This document shows positions 1-8,542 of a stretch of 12,136 nt of DNA, piece after piece. Below the pieces are notes generated by a model. That model saw nothing but the letters and a program-made list of their open reading frames with translations. It was not told where the DNA came from and did no database searches. The stretch comes from Bryobacteraceae bacterium (lineage in GTDB: Bacteria; Acidobacteriota; Terriglobia; Bryobacterales; Bryobacteraceae), in assembly GCA_947456995.1 (NCBI GenBank), contig CANGVB010000044.1, positions 1-12,136 of the forward strand, read 5' to 3'. How positions within the stretch are numbered: position 1 is the stretch's first letter; the number at the start of each line of letters is the position of its first letter. The translations under genes and the position numbers were made by a program.

Positions 1-711
1 GAAGAACAGAACATTGCCAACGATCCATCGAACGTAGCCGACAAGCCACGCAAGAAAACCATGTCCGAAGCCGCTCTCGCCGCCAACCGCGCAAACGCAA
101 AGAAGTCCACCGGCCCCCGCACCGCTGCCGGCAAAGCCCGTTCTGCCTCCAATGCCTTCCAACATGGCCTCTACTCCATGAACAACTACCGGCACCTGGC
201 CATGCACCCAAACCTCGTCGCGGCCACCATCCACAACCTCCTCGAAGAGTACCAGCCCATCACTCCCACCGAGCACATGCTCCTCCAGCAGCTCATCCAC
301 TTCCAGCTCCGCTTCCTCCAGACCGAACACATGTGCAACCACTACCTCCTCGAAGGCAAGCACGACGCGCCAGACCGCGCCTACCTCACCGTCCTCCGCG
401 AGCTAGACCGCATCCCCAACCGCATCCTCAAAACCATCAAGGCCCTCAAAGCCCTGATCGCTGAACGTGGCGCAAACAAAGAAATCGAACCCATCGACGA
501 CCCACCACCCGTCCCCACCCCGGATGAATATGAGCAACTCAATGGCGAATCCGAAAAACTCAATAACGAACCCATCCAGGCTACCCACCCCACCGGCCCC
601 GAAATCACCCAAAGCATCACAGAATACATCTACAAAGAGTTTTGCCGCCGCATGGAATTATCCGACGAGGAGCTAGCCGCCCAATACCCACCACTGGACG
701 ACCTCCGCTAG
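1..711 (+). CDS. Hypothetical protein with ANRANAKKSTGPRT N-terminal motif, 5' end probably outside window
   Basis: The function is unknown. The frame is open from base 1 to the TAG at 709-711. The first in-frame ATG in view is at 61 (216 aa), but it lacks any Shine-Dalgarno sequence, and the 20 codons before it read as plausible coding sequence (EEQNIAN...KPRKKT), so the true start may lie upstream. Just after that ATG comes ANRANAKKSTGPRTAAGKAR, then a NAFQHGLYS segment. This lysine/arginine-rich signature recurs at the N-terminus of a family of uncharacterised proteins that I recall mainly from Acidobacteria and related soil bacteria. The middle is helical and charged. From about residue 138 of the ATG 61 version there is a proline-rich, low-complexity linker (PPPVPTPDEYEQ), and the tail is acidic. 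No signal peptide, membrane segment or catalytic motif is visible. The basic N-terminus could bind nucleic acid, but that is only a guess. Hairpin repeats begin 6 bp after the stop. Confidence 0.65.
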   Translation, partial: EEQNIANDPSNVADKPRKKTMSEAALAANRANAKKSTGPRTAAGKARSASNAFQHGLYSMNNYRHLAMHPNLVAATIHNLLEEYQPITPTEHMLLQQLIHFQLRFLQTEHMCNHYLLEGKHDAPDRAYLTVLRELDRIPNRILKTIKALKALIAERGANKEIEPIDDPPPVPTPDEYEQLNGESEKLNNEPIQATHPTGPEITQSITEYIYKEFCRRMELSDEELAAQYPPLDDLR

Positions 712-1043
712 CCAAAACCAACCCCATCCGTAAGGCTGGGGATTCCACCCCGACCCCGTCCGATTCACGCGGACCAACCCCATCCGTAAGGGTGGGGATT
801 CCAAACGACGCCAACTCAATCCGCCAGGGTGGGGATAGCAACTTCAATGCACAACTCCGCAGAAAACAAGGATCAAAGCCAAAAGGCTAATCTTCAACAA
901 CCACCCACAACCCCGCCTGGGACAGTCCAAAACAACGCCAGGCCAGCTCTTTGACATCCTGCTAAGCACACCAGAAAACAACCAGCACCCGAAGTGTGCC
1001 CGCAGGCAGCCCGGGAATGCGAAATCCCGGGCCGCCTCCGGCA
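712..1043. other. Intergenic region between two convergent genes
   Basis: This 332-bp stretch separates the + strand hypothetical gene from the - strand LysR gene, so it receives the 3' ends of two transcripts. Its left third holds the repeat hairpins (717-840) and its right end holds a large palindrome (996-1044). Between them, 841-995 is A/C-rich and has no convincing gene. The only small frame there (ATG 847 to TGA 952-954, 35 codons) has no ribosome binding site and a low-complexity product. No tRNA, riboswitch or mobile-element end was recognised. Confidence 0.6.
717..840 (+). repeat. Three copies of a ~31-bp hairpin-forming repeat
   Basis: Copies lie at 717-747, 773-803 (identical over 31 bp except position 736 versus 792) and 810-840 (degenerate). 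Each folds on itself. In copy 2, CCCCATCC (778-785) pairs with GGGTGGGG (790-797) across the four-base loop GTAA; all eight pairs form, one as a G-U wobble. Copy 1 (722-729 with 734-741) keeps the GTAA loop and has one mismatch. Copy 3 (815-822 with 827-834) has loop GCCA, one mismatch and two wobbles. GTAA fits the GNRA tetraloop rule, and the wobble pairs form only in RNA read from the + strand. The hairpins are therefore probably part of the 3' end of the upstream gene's transcript, acting as a processing, stability or termination element. No T tract follows, so these are not classical intrinsic terminators. Start-to-start spacing is uneven (56 and 37 bp). Confidence 0.8.
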
Positions 1044-1044
1044 C
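996..1044 (-). terminator. Large imperfect palindrome at the 3' end of the LysR gene
   Basis: The core is a perfect 8-bp stem, GCCCGGGA (1009-1016) with TCCCGGGC (1025-1032), around an 8-base loop. One mismatch further out, GGC (1005-1007) pairs with GCC (1034-1036). After a short internal loop, GTGCC (996-1000) pairs with GGCAC (1040-1044), reaching the last base of the LysR stop codon. The position directly after the gene, between convergent transcripts, suggests a terminator or an mRNA 3'-end stabiliser that could serve both strands. It has no U-rich tail on either strand, so it does not meet the intrinsic-terminator rule. Confidence 0.5.
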
Positions 1045-1937
1045 TACTCCGCTGCTTCCTGAAGCAAATCAAGAAATGCTTTCACCGCCCGGCTCATCTT
1101 CGCATTCCTCCGGTGAATAATCCCTAGCGGGCGAATCAGGCTCGGGCTCAACTCCGCAACCCGCAGCTTGCCCTCTTCCACTTCCTTCTCAACCACGGGA
1201 TGCGGCACAATGCTCACCCCGCTCCCCAGCACCACCGCTTCCTTGATCATCTGGAGATTGTCGAAGTGCATCACCACATCCACTTCAGCGCCATTCTCTT
1301 TCAAATACGCGTCAATATCCTTACGGATCGGCAAATCTTCATCAAAGGCAACAAACGAAGTCCCGTCCAGCCGCGCTGGCGTTACCCGCTTCATCCCCGC
1401 TAGCAAGTGCCCCGGCGGCATTGCCAGCACCATCCGCTCCTTACGCCACGGCAACGCCATAATCTCGCGATTGGAAACCGGATAGCTCACCAGCCCGATA
1501 TCAGCCCGCTCTGCCTTTACCGCTTCATAAACCTTCTCCGGCCGCAAATACTCAACCTTCAAATGAGCATCCCGGTACCGCCCCCGAAACTGATCCTCCA
1601 ACCGGTGCATTTTCGACAGGCCCACTGAATAAATCGAAGCCACCCGCACTTCCCCGCTCGTCGATCGCTTCAGTTCATCCAGCTCCGTATCAAACTCGGT
1701 TTTCTTTCGCAATACTTCCCGGCAGAATTCCAGATACGCCTGCCCAGCCGGCGTCACTCGGATCGGCCGCGTGCTCCGGTCCATCAATTCAATCCCGAAA
1801 CAACGCTCAAGTTCTTGTAAATGCTGGCTCGCCGCGCTCTGGCTTACCTTGTTCAAGACAGCTCCACGGCTCACGCTCCGGCTTTGCGCGATATCCCGAA
1901 ACAACCGCATATGTTCCAACTGCACGAACAGAAGCAT
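1044..1937 (-). CDS. LysR-family transcriptional regulator, divergent from gltBD
   Basis: This is a DNA-binding regulator of 297 aa, the usual LysR length. The winged helix-turn-helix occupies about residues 10-65, with a recognition segment NKVSQSAASQHLQELE and the typical VTPAG wing end at 61-65. A linker helix follows, and the effector-binding domain runs from about residue 95 to the end. It is transcribed away from gltB with a 92-bp gap to the preferred gltB start. This is the same arrangement as gltC and gltAB in Bacillus subtilis, so control of glutamate synthase and of its own gene is likely, but the sequence does not prove the effector. The start is uncertain. ATG at 1937 has only a weak upstream AGG. 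A GTG at 1925 would give MQLEHMRLF, which matches the usual LysR N-terminus better (293 aa), and an ATG at 1910 is also in frame. No specific subfamily name is assigned. Confidence 0.93.
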   Translation of the reverse strand: MLLFVQLEHMRLFRDIAQSRSVSRGAVLNKVSQSAASQHLQELERCFGIELMDRSTRPIRVTPAGQAYLEFCREVLRKKTEFDTELDELKRSTSGEVRVASIYSVGLSKMHRLEDQFRGRYRDAHLKVEYLRPEKVYEAVKAERADIGLVSYPVSNREIMALPWRKERMVLAMPPGHLLAGMKRVTPARLDGTSFVAFDEDLPIRKDIDAYLKENGAEVDVVMHFDNLQMIKEAVVLGSGVSIVPHPVVEKEVEEGKLRVAELSPSLIRPLGIIHRRNAKMSRAVKAFLDLLQEAAE

Positions 1938-1947
1938 ATCATAACCA

Positions 1948-1986
1948 TGCCTAATACTACAAGGAAACAGTTTCAGCTTGCCTAAT
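1948..1986. promoter_or_regulatory. Candidate LysR operator in the divergent control region
   Basis: A perfect inverted repeat, GAAAC-A-GTTTC, lies at 1964-1974. It extends outward as CAAG (1960-1963) against CTTG (1977-1980) with two extra bases on the right side. An exact 8-bp direct repeat, TGCCTAAT, flanks it at 1948-1955 and 1979-1986, 31 bp apart, which is about three helical turns. The dyad ends over the proposed gltB -35 element, the position where LysR regulators usually bind to activate the divergent gene. It does not show a clean T-N11-A consensus, so the assignment is inferred from symmetry and position. Confidence 0.45.
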
Positions 1987-2007
1987 GCCGAAATTTCTAG
2001 CTATACT
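1978..2007 (+). promoter_or_regulatory. Candidate sigma70-type promoter for gltB
   Basis: The -35 candidate TTGCCT (1978-1983) matches TTGACA at four of six positions. An 18-bp spacer separates it from TATACT (2002-2007), which matches TATAAT at five of six. Transcription would begin near 2014, giving a leader of only about 16 nt before the ATG at 2030. The weak -35 overlaps the operator candidate, which fits an activator-dependent promoter. An initiation site there would exclude the upstream ATG at 1985. Confidence 0.5.
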
Positions 2008-2018
2008 CAGTGAATCCC

Positions 2019-2024
2019 GAGGTG
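2019..2024 (+). promoter_or_regulatory. Ribosome binding site that decides the gltB start
   Basis: GAGGTG is an extended match to the 16S anti-Shine-Dalgarno sequence, with 5 nt before ATG 2030. The ATG at 1985 has no such site. The same GAGGTG hexamer precedes gltD, which supports this choice. Confidence 0.8.
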
Positions 2025-2029
2025 TATCT

Positions 2030-5000
2030 ATGACTGATCTCCCAAATTCCGCCATGCTGCGAGGACTCCCTGAAGCTCAGGGCCTCTACGACCCCGCTCG
2101 CGAACGCGACGCCTGTGGTCTCGGCTTTGTTGCCAATATCAAAGGCGAAAAATCCCACGACATCATCCAGAAGGGCATCCAGATTCTCATCAATCTGACC
2201 CATCGTGGTGCCTGCGGTTGCGACCCCGACACCGGCGACGGCGCCGGCATCCTCATTCAGATCCCGCACAAGTTCTTTGTCCGCGAATGCGCAGACCTCG
2301 GCTTCACCCTCCCCAAGTCAGGTGAGTACGGAGTAGGGATGGTCTTCCTCCCGGTCCAGCGCACCCAGCGCCTCCAGTGTGAAGGCATCATCGAACGCAT
2401 CGTCCGCGAAGAAGGCCTTACCGTCCTCGGCTGGCGCGACACTCCCATCGATTCCAATGCAATCGGCCGCCTCGCCCGCGATTCTCAGCCCTATATCCAG
2501 CAGATCTTCATCGGCCGCGCCGCTGACATGACCGAAGATGACCTCGAGCTCCGCCTCTACGCCATCCGCAAAAGGGCTGAAAATGAAATCGCCACCTCCG
2601 AAATCCGGGATCGCGACTTCTTCTACTTCCCCTCTCTCTCCTGCCGCACCATCATCTATAAGGGCCTCCTCCTGGCCCCTCAGATCGCCAACTTTTACAA
2701 AGAACTCCAGGACCCCGAAGTCGCCAGCGCCCTCTGCCTCGTCCACCAGCGCTTCTCAACCAATACCTTCCCTACCTGGCAACTCGCCCACCCCTTCCGT
2801 TACATGTGTCACAACGGCGAAATCAACACCGTTCGTGGCAACGTCAACTGGATGCACGCCCGTCAGGCCGTCCTCGCCAGCGACCGTTTCGGCGATCTCC
2901 GCCGCCTCTTCCCCATCGTTACCCCCAACGGTAGCGACTCCTCATCCCTCGACAACGTAATCGAGTTCCTTACCCTCGGCGGCCGCGAACTCCCCCACGT
3001 CATGGCAATGCTCATGCCAGAAGCCTGGGATCAGGATTCCGCCATGGATCCGGCCAAAAAGGCCTTCTACGAATACCACGCCTCCCTCATGGAACCCTGG
3101 GATGGCCCCGCTGCTGTAGCATTTACTGACGGCCGCCTCATCGGCGCAACCCTCGATCGCAACGGCCTCCGCCCCGCTCGCTACATGGTCACCCATGACG
3201 GCCTGCTGATCATGGCCTCCGAAACCGGTGTTCTCCCGGTCAAGCCCGAAGACATCAAAGAAAAAGGCCGCCTCCAGCCCGGCAAGATGCTCCTTGCTGA
3301 CCTCGGCGCAGGCCGCATCATCCCTGACACGGAAGTCAAGCAGATGCTCTCGAGCAAGCAGCCCTACCGCGAATGGCTCGACAAGCAACAGATCACCCTC
3401 GACCGCCTGCCCGCCCCGCCCCGCTGGCACGAAACCGAATTCCACACCATCCTCGAGCGGCAGCGTGCCTTCGGCTACACCGAAGAAGACGTCCGCATGA
3501 TCATGGTCCCCATGGCCAGCGCCGGCGAAGAACCCATAGGCTCAATGGGCACCGACACTCCGCTCGCTTGCCTCAGCGACAAGCCTCAGCCGCTCTTCAA
3601 CTACTTCAAGCAGCTCTTCGCCCAGGTCACCAATCCGCCCATCGACCCGATCCGCGAAGAACTCGTCATGTCGCTCACCAGCTACATCGGCACCGAGCGC
3701 AACATCCTTGAAGAAACCCCCGAGCACTGCCATACCTTCAAGCTCAAGCATCCGATCCTCACCAACCACTACCTCGAACAACTTCGTCACGTTCGCTGGG
3801 GTGAGTTCCTCGCAACCACCATTCCCACTCTCTTCGATGCCGCAGGCTCCGAGCAGGACCTCGAAGAAGCGCTCGACCGCCTCTGCCGCCGCGCTTCGCT
3901 CGCCATCCAGAAGGGCTATCGCCTGCTGATCCTGTCAGACCGTGGCGTCGATCAGAACTCAGCGCCCATCCCTTCGCTGCTGGCTCTAACTGCCGTCCAC
4001 AACCACCTGGTCCGCGAAGGCACACGCTCTCAGGTCGCCCTGATCGTCGAATCCGGCGAACCCCGCGAGATCATGCACTTCGCCCTCTTGATCGGCTACG
4101 GTGCCAGCGCAGTCAATCCATACCTCGCAATTGAGACCCTCGAAGACCTCGCACAGAAGGGCCGCCTGCCCGAAGGCGTCACCTTCGAGAAGGCACTCAG
4201 CAACTTCAAGAAAGCCATCGGCAAAGGCCTGCTCAAGGTCTTCTCAAAGATGGGCATCTCCACCCTGCAGTCCTACCGTGGCGCCCAGATCTTTGAAGCC
4301 ATCGGCCTCAGCAAGCCCTTCGTCAAGAAGTACTTCACCGGCACTGCCACCCGAATCGAAGGCGTTGGCCTCGAAGTCATCGCCAAAGAGGCGAAGATGA
4401 AGCACGACTTCGCCTTCCGCCCCACCAACTCGTTCTCAACAGATCTCGACGCGGGCGGCAACTACCACTTCCGCGTCCACGGCGAATTCCACTCCGTCAA
4501 TCCAGACTCGGTATCCAAGCTCCAGCACGCCGTTCGTCAGAACAGCTACTCTACCTTTGAGGACTACGCCAAGTCCATCGACCAGCAGAACAAGCAACTC
4601 TGCACCCTCCGCGGCCTGATGGATTTCAAGTTCGCCGCTCAACCCATCTCACTCGATGAGGTCGAGCCCGCCTCTGAGATCGTCAAGCGTTTCGCCACCG
4701 GCGCAATGAGCTTTGGCAGCATCTCCAAAGAAGCCCACGAGACTCTCGCCATCGCCATGAACCGCATGGGCGGCCGCTCCAATACAGGAGAAGGCGGCGA
4801 AGACTCCGAGCGCTACAAGCCCATGCCGAATGGCGATTCCAAGCGCAGCGCCATCAAGCAGGTCGCCAGCGGCCGCTTCGGTGTCACCACTGAGTATCTG
4901 GTGAATGCCGAAGAGCTCCAGATCAAAGTTGCCCAGGGTGCCAAGCCCGGTGAAGGTGGCCAGCTCCCCGGCCACAAGGTGGACGAGAACATCGCTCGCG

Positions 5001-6613
5001 TCCGCTTCGCCGTCCCCGGCGTCAGCCTCATCTCGCCGCCCCCTCACCACGACATCTACTCCATCGAAGATCTCGCCCAGTTGATCTACGACTTGAAGAA
5101 CGTCAACCCCGAAGCCCGCATCTCCGTCAAGCTCGTCAGTGAAGTCGGTGTAGGTACAGTTGCCGCAGGCGTGGCCAAAGCCCACGCCGACGTCATCCTG
5201 ATTTCAGGCGACACCGGCGGCACCGGCGCAAGCCCCCTCACCAGCCTCAAGCACGCTGGCTCCCCCTGGGAACTCGGCCTCGCCGAAACCCAGCAAACCC
5301 TGGTCATGAATGATCTTCGCAGCCGCGTCCGAATCCAGGTCGACGGCAAAATGCAGACCGGCCGCGACGTTGCCATCGGCGCTCTCCTCGGCGCTGAAGA
5401 GTTCGGCTTCTCTACCGCTCCCCTCATCGCCATGGGCTGCATCATGATGCGCAAGTGTCACCTCAACACCTGCCCTGTAGGTATCGCCACTCAGAACCCT
5501 GAGCTGCGCAAGAAGTTTGAAGGCACCCCTGAGAACGTCATCAACTTCTTCTTCTTCATCGCAGAGCAACTCCGTGGCATCATGGCCAAACTCGGCCTCC
5601 GCACCATTCAGGAAATGGTCGGCCGCACAGATCTCCTGGAGACCCGCAAGGCCATCACCCACTGGAAGGGCAAGACCCTCAGCTTCGCCAACCTCTTCTA
5701 CAATCCGCCCGTGCCGCAGCGCGTCTCACGCTTCTGCACCACCTCGCAGGATCATGGCCTGGTCGAAGCCCTCGACTACAAACTGATCTCGCACGCCAAA
5801 GAAGCCATCGAACACGGCACAAAGGTCGACTTCAAACTTCCAATCCGTAACGTCCATCGCACCGTCGGCGCAATGCTGTCTGGCGAGATCGCCAAGCGTT
5901 ACGGCAATGAAGGTCTCCCCCACGACACCATCAACTTCGAGTTCACCGGCAGCGCCGGCCAGAGCTTCGGCGCCTTCCTCTCAAAGGGTGTCACCATGCG
6001 CCTCGAAGGAGACTCTAACGACTATACCGGCAAGGGTCTCTCCGGCGGACGCATCATCGTCTACCCGCCGAAGAAGTCGAGCTTCCAGCCCGACGAGAAC
6101 ATCATCATCGGCAACACCGCTCTATACGGTGCCACCAGCGGCGAGTCCTTCTTTAATGGCCGCGCCGGCGAACGCTTCTGCGTACGCAACTCCGGGGCCA
6201 CCGCCGTAGTAGAAGGCGTCGGCGATCATGGCTGCGAATACATGACCAAGGGCCTTGTCCTCTGTCTCGGCTCTACCGGACGCAACTTCGGTGCCGGTAT
6301 GTCCGGCGGCATCGCTTACGTCCTCGATGAAACCGGCGAATTCCAGACCAACCTCTGCAATCGCTCGAGCGTCGATCTCGACCCCGTCGAATCCGCCGAA
6401 GACATCAATACCCTTAAGCAACTGCTGGAGCGCCATTGGCAGTACACCTCCAGCCCCAAAGCTCGCTGGGTACTCGACGAGTTCGGCAAGTTCCTGCCCA
6501 AATTCGTCAAGGTCTTCCCGCACGAATTCAAGCGTGTCCTGGGCGTTGCCCGCACTCCAATTTCAACCCCCCAACCAGCCAAGTCCGCCAAGCGTGAGGT
6601 GATCCATGGGTAA
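2030..6613 (+). CDS. gltB: Glutamate synthase (NADPH) large subunit
   Basis: GltB releases ammonia from glutamine and channels it to 2-oxoglutarate to form glutamate, using electrons passed from GltD. The preferred start gives 1527 aa, about the family length; the longer frame from ATG 1985 adds 15 residues. The class II (Ntn) glutaminase domain begins at Cys29 (ACGLGF), implying removal of a 28-residue propeptide to expose the catalytic cysteine, and HNGEIN (261-266) supplies the oxyanion-hole Asn-Gly. The FMN-binding synthase domain contains MSFGSIS (from 893) and [14 protein letters not shown] (1059-1072). The 3Fe-4S cluster ligands are Cys1137, Cys1143 and Cys1148 in [15 protein letters not shown]. 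The C-terminal GXGXG beta-helix runs from [10 protein letters not shown] (1307) through the [12 protein letters not shown] region. All key residues look intact. The stop overlaps the gltD start by 8 bp, indicating translational coupling. The LysR gene upstream is the likely regulator. Confidence 0.97.
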   Translation: MTDLPNSAMLRGLPEAQGLYDPARERDACGLGFVANIKGEKSHDIIQKGIQILINLTHRGACGCDPDTGDGAGILIQIPHKFFVRECADLGFTLPKSGEYGVGMVFLPVQRTQRLQCEGIIERIVREEGLTVLGWRDTPIDSNAIGRLARDSQPYIQQIFIGRAADMTEDDLELRLYAIRKRAENEIATSEIRDRDFFYFPSLSCRTIIYKGLLLAPQIANFYKELQDPEVASALCLVHQRFSTNTFPTWQLAHPFRYMCHNGEINTVRGNVNWMHARQAVLASDRFGDLRRLFPIVTPNGSDSSSLDNVIEFLTLGGRELPHVMAMLMPEAWDQDSAMDPAKKAFYEYHASLMEPWDGPAAVAFTDGRLIGATLDRNGLRPARYMVTHDGLLIMASETGVLPVKPEDIKEKGRLQPGKMLLADLGAGRIIPDTEVKQMLSSKQPYREWLDKQQITLDRLPAPPRWHETEFHTILERQRAFGYTEEDVRMIMVPMASAGEEPIGSMGTDTPLACLSDKPQPLFNYFKQLFAQVTNPPIDPIREELVMSLTSYIGTERNILEETPEHCHTFKLKHPILTNHYLEQLRHVRWGEFLATTIPTLFDAAGSEQDLEEALDRLCRRASLAIQKGYRLLILSDRGVDQNSAPIPSLLALTAVHNHLVREGTRSQVALIVESGEPREIMHFALLIGYGASAVNPYLAIETLEDLAQKGRLPEGVTFEKALSNFKKAIGKGLLKVFSKMGISTLQSYRGAQIFEAIGLSKPFVKKYFTGTATRIEGVGLEVIAKEAKMKHDFAFRPTNSFSTDLDAGGNYHFRVHGEFHSVNPDSVSKLQHAVRQNSYSTFEDYAKSIDQQNKQLCTLRGLMDFKFAAQPISLDEVEPASEIVKRFATGAMSFGSISKEAHETLAIAMNRMGGRSNTGEGGEDSERYKPMPNGDSKRSAIKQVASGRFGVTTEYLVNAEELQIKVAQGAKPGEGGQLPGHKVDENIARVRFAVPGVSLISPPPHHDIYSIEDLAQLIYDLKNVNPEARISVKLVSEVGVGTVAAGVAKAHADVILISGDTGGTGASPLTSLKHAGSPWELGLAETQQTLVMNDLRSRVRIQVDGKMQTGRDVAIGALLGAEEFGFSTAPLIAMGCIMMRKCHLNTCPVGIATQNPELRKKFEGTPENVINFFFFIAEQLRGIMAKLGLRTIQEMVGRTDLLETRKAITHWKGKTLSFANLFYNPPVPQRVSRFCTTSQDHGLVEALDYKLISHAKEAIEHGTKVDFKLPIRNVHRTVGAMLSGEIAKRYGNEGLPHDTINFEFTGSAGQSFGAFLSKGVTMRLEGDSNDYTGKGLSGGRIIVYPPKKSSFQPDENIIIGNTALYGATSGESFFNGRAGERFCVRNSGATAVVEGVGDHGCEYMTKGLVLCLGSTGRNFGAGMSGGIAYVLDETGEFQTNLCNRSSVDLDPVESAEDINTLKQLLERHWQYTSSPKARWVLDEFGKFLPKFVKVFPHEFKRVLGVARTPISTPQPAKSAKREVIHG
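6596..6601 (+). promoter_or_regulatory. gltD ribosome binding site inside the gltB 3' end
   Basis: GAGGTG lies 4 nt before ATG 6606 and is still within gltB codons. Together with the 8-bp gene overlap, it suggests coupled translation that keeps the two subunits equimolar. Confidence 0.75.
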
Positions 6614-8024
6614 GCACACCGGCTTTCTCGAAATCGGGCGCGAAGTCGCCAAAAAGCGTCCTGTCATCGAACGGGTCAATGATTGGTTCGAGGTCTATCA
6701 GGACTTTCCGGCCGCCAAAGTTTCAGAGCAAGGTGCCCGCTGCATGGATTGTGGCGTACCCTTCTGCCACACCGGCTGCCCTCTCCACAATCTCATTCCA
6801 GACTGGAATGACCTTGTCTATCAGAACCGCTGGCAGGAGGCCATCCGCCAGCTCCACGCCACCAACAACTTCCCCGAGTTCACCGGCCGCCTCTGCCCTG
6901 CCCCCTGCGAATCCGCCTGCGTGCTCGGCATCAACGCCCCGCCCGTCTCGATCAAACAGGTGGAAAAATCTATCATCGACCGCGCCTTCGCCGAAGGCTG
7001 GATCGTCCCGGAACTCCCCACCCTGCGCACCGGAAAGAAGATCGCCGTCATCGGCTCCGGCCCCGCTGGCCTTGCCGCTGCGCAGCAGCTCAATCGCGCT
7101 GGCCACACCGTTACAGTGATCGAACGTGAGAATCGCCTCGGTGGTCTTCTTCGTTACGGCATCCCCGACTTCAAGATGGAGAAGCATCACATCGACCGCC
7201 GCATCGAGCAGCTCGAAGCAGAAGGCATCCTCTTCAAGCTCAACACCAACATCGGCACCGACGTTGAATTCAGCGATCTCCGCAAACAATTCGACGCCAT
7301 CCTCCTGGCCATCGGAGCAGAACAGCATCGCGATGTGAACGTCCCCGGCCGCCACCTCAAGGGCATCCACTACGCAATGGAATACCTGCCCCAGTCTAAT
7401 CGCGCCGTAGCCGGCGACACCGTCGAAGGCCAGATCATGGCCACCGGCAAACACGTCATCATCATCGGCGGCGGTGACACCGGAGCCGACTGCCTCGGCA
7501 CTGCCACCCGTCAGGGAGCCAAGTCCATCCATCAGTTCATGATTCACCAGCGCCCACCCGATGAGCTCGCTGAACCCACCCCCTGGCCCCTCTGGCCGGT
7601 CATGTATCGCGAAGAACCGGCTCACGAAGAGAACGGTCAGCGTGAGTTTGCCGTAGCCACCACCTCTTTCAGCGGCGACGAAGATGGCAACGTAAAGAAG
7701 CTCCACGGAGTCCGCGTCGGCCCCTCGCCCCGCTTTGAGCCAGTGCCTGAAAGCGAGTTCGCCTACGACGCAGATCTCGTCCTGATTGCCATCGGCTTCG
7801 CCGGTGTCCATCGCCAGGGCCTGATCGAAAAGACCGGTGCCCGCCTCGACGCACGAGGCAGCATCGTCACCGACGAAAACTATAAAACCAGCCTCGATGG
7901 AGTCTATGCAGCAGGCGACGCCCGCCGTGGCGCTTCCCTCATTGTTTGGGCCATCGCCGAGGGCCGCCGCGCCGCCCGGTCGATCGATGAGTACCTCATG
8001 GGCTCAAGCCAGTTGCCAAACTAG
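6606..8024 (+). CDS. gltD: Glutamate synthase (NADPH) small subunit
   Basis: GltD is the beta subunit (472 aa, the usual length). It oxidises NADPH with FAD and passes electrons through two 4Fe-4S clusters to FMN and 3Fe-4S in GltB. The N-terminal cluster region has Cys46, Cys49, Cys54 and Cys58 ([13 protein letters not shown]), then Cys97, Cys101 and Cys105 (CPAPCESAC). The FAD Rossmann motif is [11 protein letters not shown] (148-158), followed by the acidic residue E173. The second nucleotide fold, for NADPH, is [11 protein letters not shown] (286-296). The C-terminal FAD contact [19 protein letters not shown] (432-450) is intact. The nearby PDFKMEK segment (187-193) is typical of GltD and related NADPH:ferredoxin enzymes (PreT, AegA, NfnB). 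The tight linkage to gltB makes GltD the best call. Translation starts inside gltB, and nuoI follows after 17 bp. Confidence 0.97.
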   Translation: MGKHTGFLEIGREVAKKRPVIERVNDWFEVYQDFPAAKVSEQGARCMDCGVPFCHTGCPLHNLIPDWNDLVYQNRWQEAIRQLHATNNFPEFTGRLCPAPCESACVLGINAPPVSIKQVEKSIIDRAFAEGWIVPELPTLRTGKKIAVIGSGPAGLAAAQQLNRAGHTVTVIERENRLGGLLRYGIPDFKMEKHHIDRRIEQLEAEGILFKLNTNIGTDVEFSDLRKQFDAILLAIGAEQHRDVNVPGRHLKGIHYAMEYLPQSNRAVAGDTVEGQIMATGKHVIIIGGGDTGADCLGTATRQGAKSIHQFMIHQRPPDELAEPTPWPLWPVMYREEPAHEENGQREFAVATTSFSGDEDGNVKKLHGVRVGPSPRFEPVPESEFAYDADLVLIAIGFAGVHRQGLIEKTGARLDARGSIVTDENYKTSLDGVYAAGDARRGASLIVWAIAEGRRAARSIDEYLMGSSQLPN

Positions 8025-8041
8025 TAAACTAAAAGGTAGAG

Positions 8042-8542
8042 ATGGCACTGATTACCCAAATTCTGAACAACGCGGCCGCTGTCGCCAAAGGCATGGGCAT
8101 CACCTTCGTGGAGATGCTCCAGCCAACCGTAACGGAAGCCTATCCGGAAGGTCCTGCTGTATTTGAAGAACGCTTCCGCGGCGTACACGTCCTGCAGCGT
8201 GACGAGAATGGCCTCGAGAAGTGCGTCGGCTGCTTCCTCTGTGCTGCCGCCTGCCCATCCAACTGCATCTACATCGAAGCTGCAGAGAACACGGCAGAAG
8301 GCCGCATCTCTGGTGGTGAACGCTACGCCAGCGTCTACAACATCGACTACTCTCGCTGCATCTTCTGCGGCTACTGTGTCGAGGCCTGCCCCACAGACGC
8401 CATCACACACGGCCACGACTTCGAGATCGCCAGCTACAACACCTCAACTCTGGTCTACCGTAAAGAGCAGATGCTGACCCAGTTACCGACGGACTTCAAG
8501 CCGCTCATCGTAGAAGAACAAAGCTCCAGCAACGGTCACTAA
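8042..8542 (+). CDS. nuoI: NuoI-like NADH-quinone oxidoreductase subunit I (2x[4Fe-4S] ferredoxin)
   Basis: This 166-aa protein has two ferredoxin-type 4Fe-4S motifs, Cys61-64-67-71 (CVGCFLCAAACP) and Cys106-109-112-116 (CIFCGYCVEACP). Between them is a GRISGGERYASVYNIDYSRC stretch typical of NuoI/NDUFS8. The N-terminal helix (AAAVAKGMGITFVEMLQP) and the FRGVHVL segment also fit NuoI, which carries clusters N6a and N6b in the peripheral arm of Complex I. A weak ribosome binding site (AAAAGG, 8031-8036) precedes ATG 8042. Its stop shares one base with the next start (TAATG). The oddity is context: no nuoH, nuoJ or other Complex I gene is visible, and it sits directly behind gltBD. It may be the organism's only NuoI displaced from its cluster, a second copy, or a ferredoxin recruited for another reductase. 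Confidence 0.92.
   Translation: MALITQILNNAAAVAKGMGITFVEMLQPTVTEAYPEGPAVFEERFRGVHVLQRDENGLEKCVGCFLCAAACPSNCIYIEAAENTAEGRISGGERYASVYNIDYSRCIFCGYCVEACPTDAITHGHDFEIASYNTSTLVYRKEQMLTQLPTDFKPLIVEEQSSSNGH

Noticed and set aside
717..840. Possible CRISPR array
   Set aside because: There are only three copies, one degenerate, with unequal spacing (56 and 37 bp start to start), and no cas gene is present. Each unit is itself a tight hairpin with overlapping context rather than a repeat-spacer pattern.
642..890. 82-codon + strand ORF running across the end of the first gene and the repeats
   Set aside because: It overlaps the first gene in another frame, and its translation simply reads through the repeat units.
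847..954. Small 35-codon ORF in the intergenic region
   Set aside because: It has no ribosome binding site, its product is low-complexity and rich in Gln, Pro and Asn, and it is not similar to anything I recognise.
6723..7811. Long antisense open frame (362 codons) opposite gltD
   Set aside because: gltD is intact with all cofactor motifs. Strong C/G third-position bias in the real gene removes stop codons from the antisense frame, and the antisense product has no recognisable domain.
8025..8041. Possible terminator between gltD and nuoI
   Set aside because: The 17-bp gap is A-rich and has no inverted repeat; it holds only the nuoI ribosome binding site.
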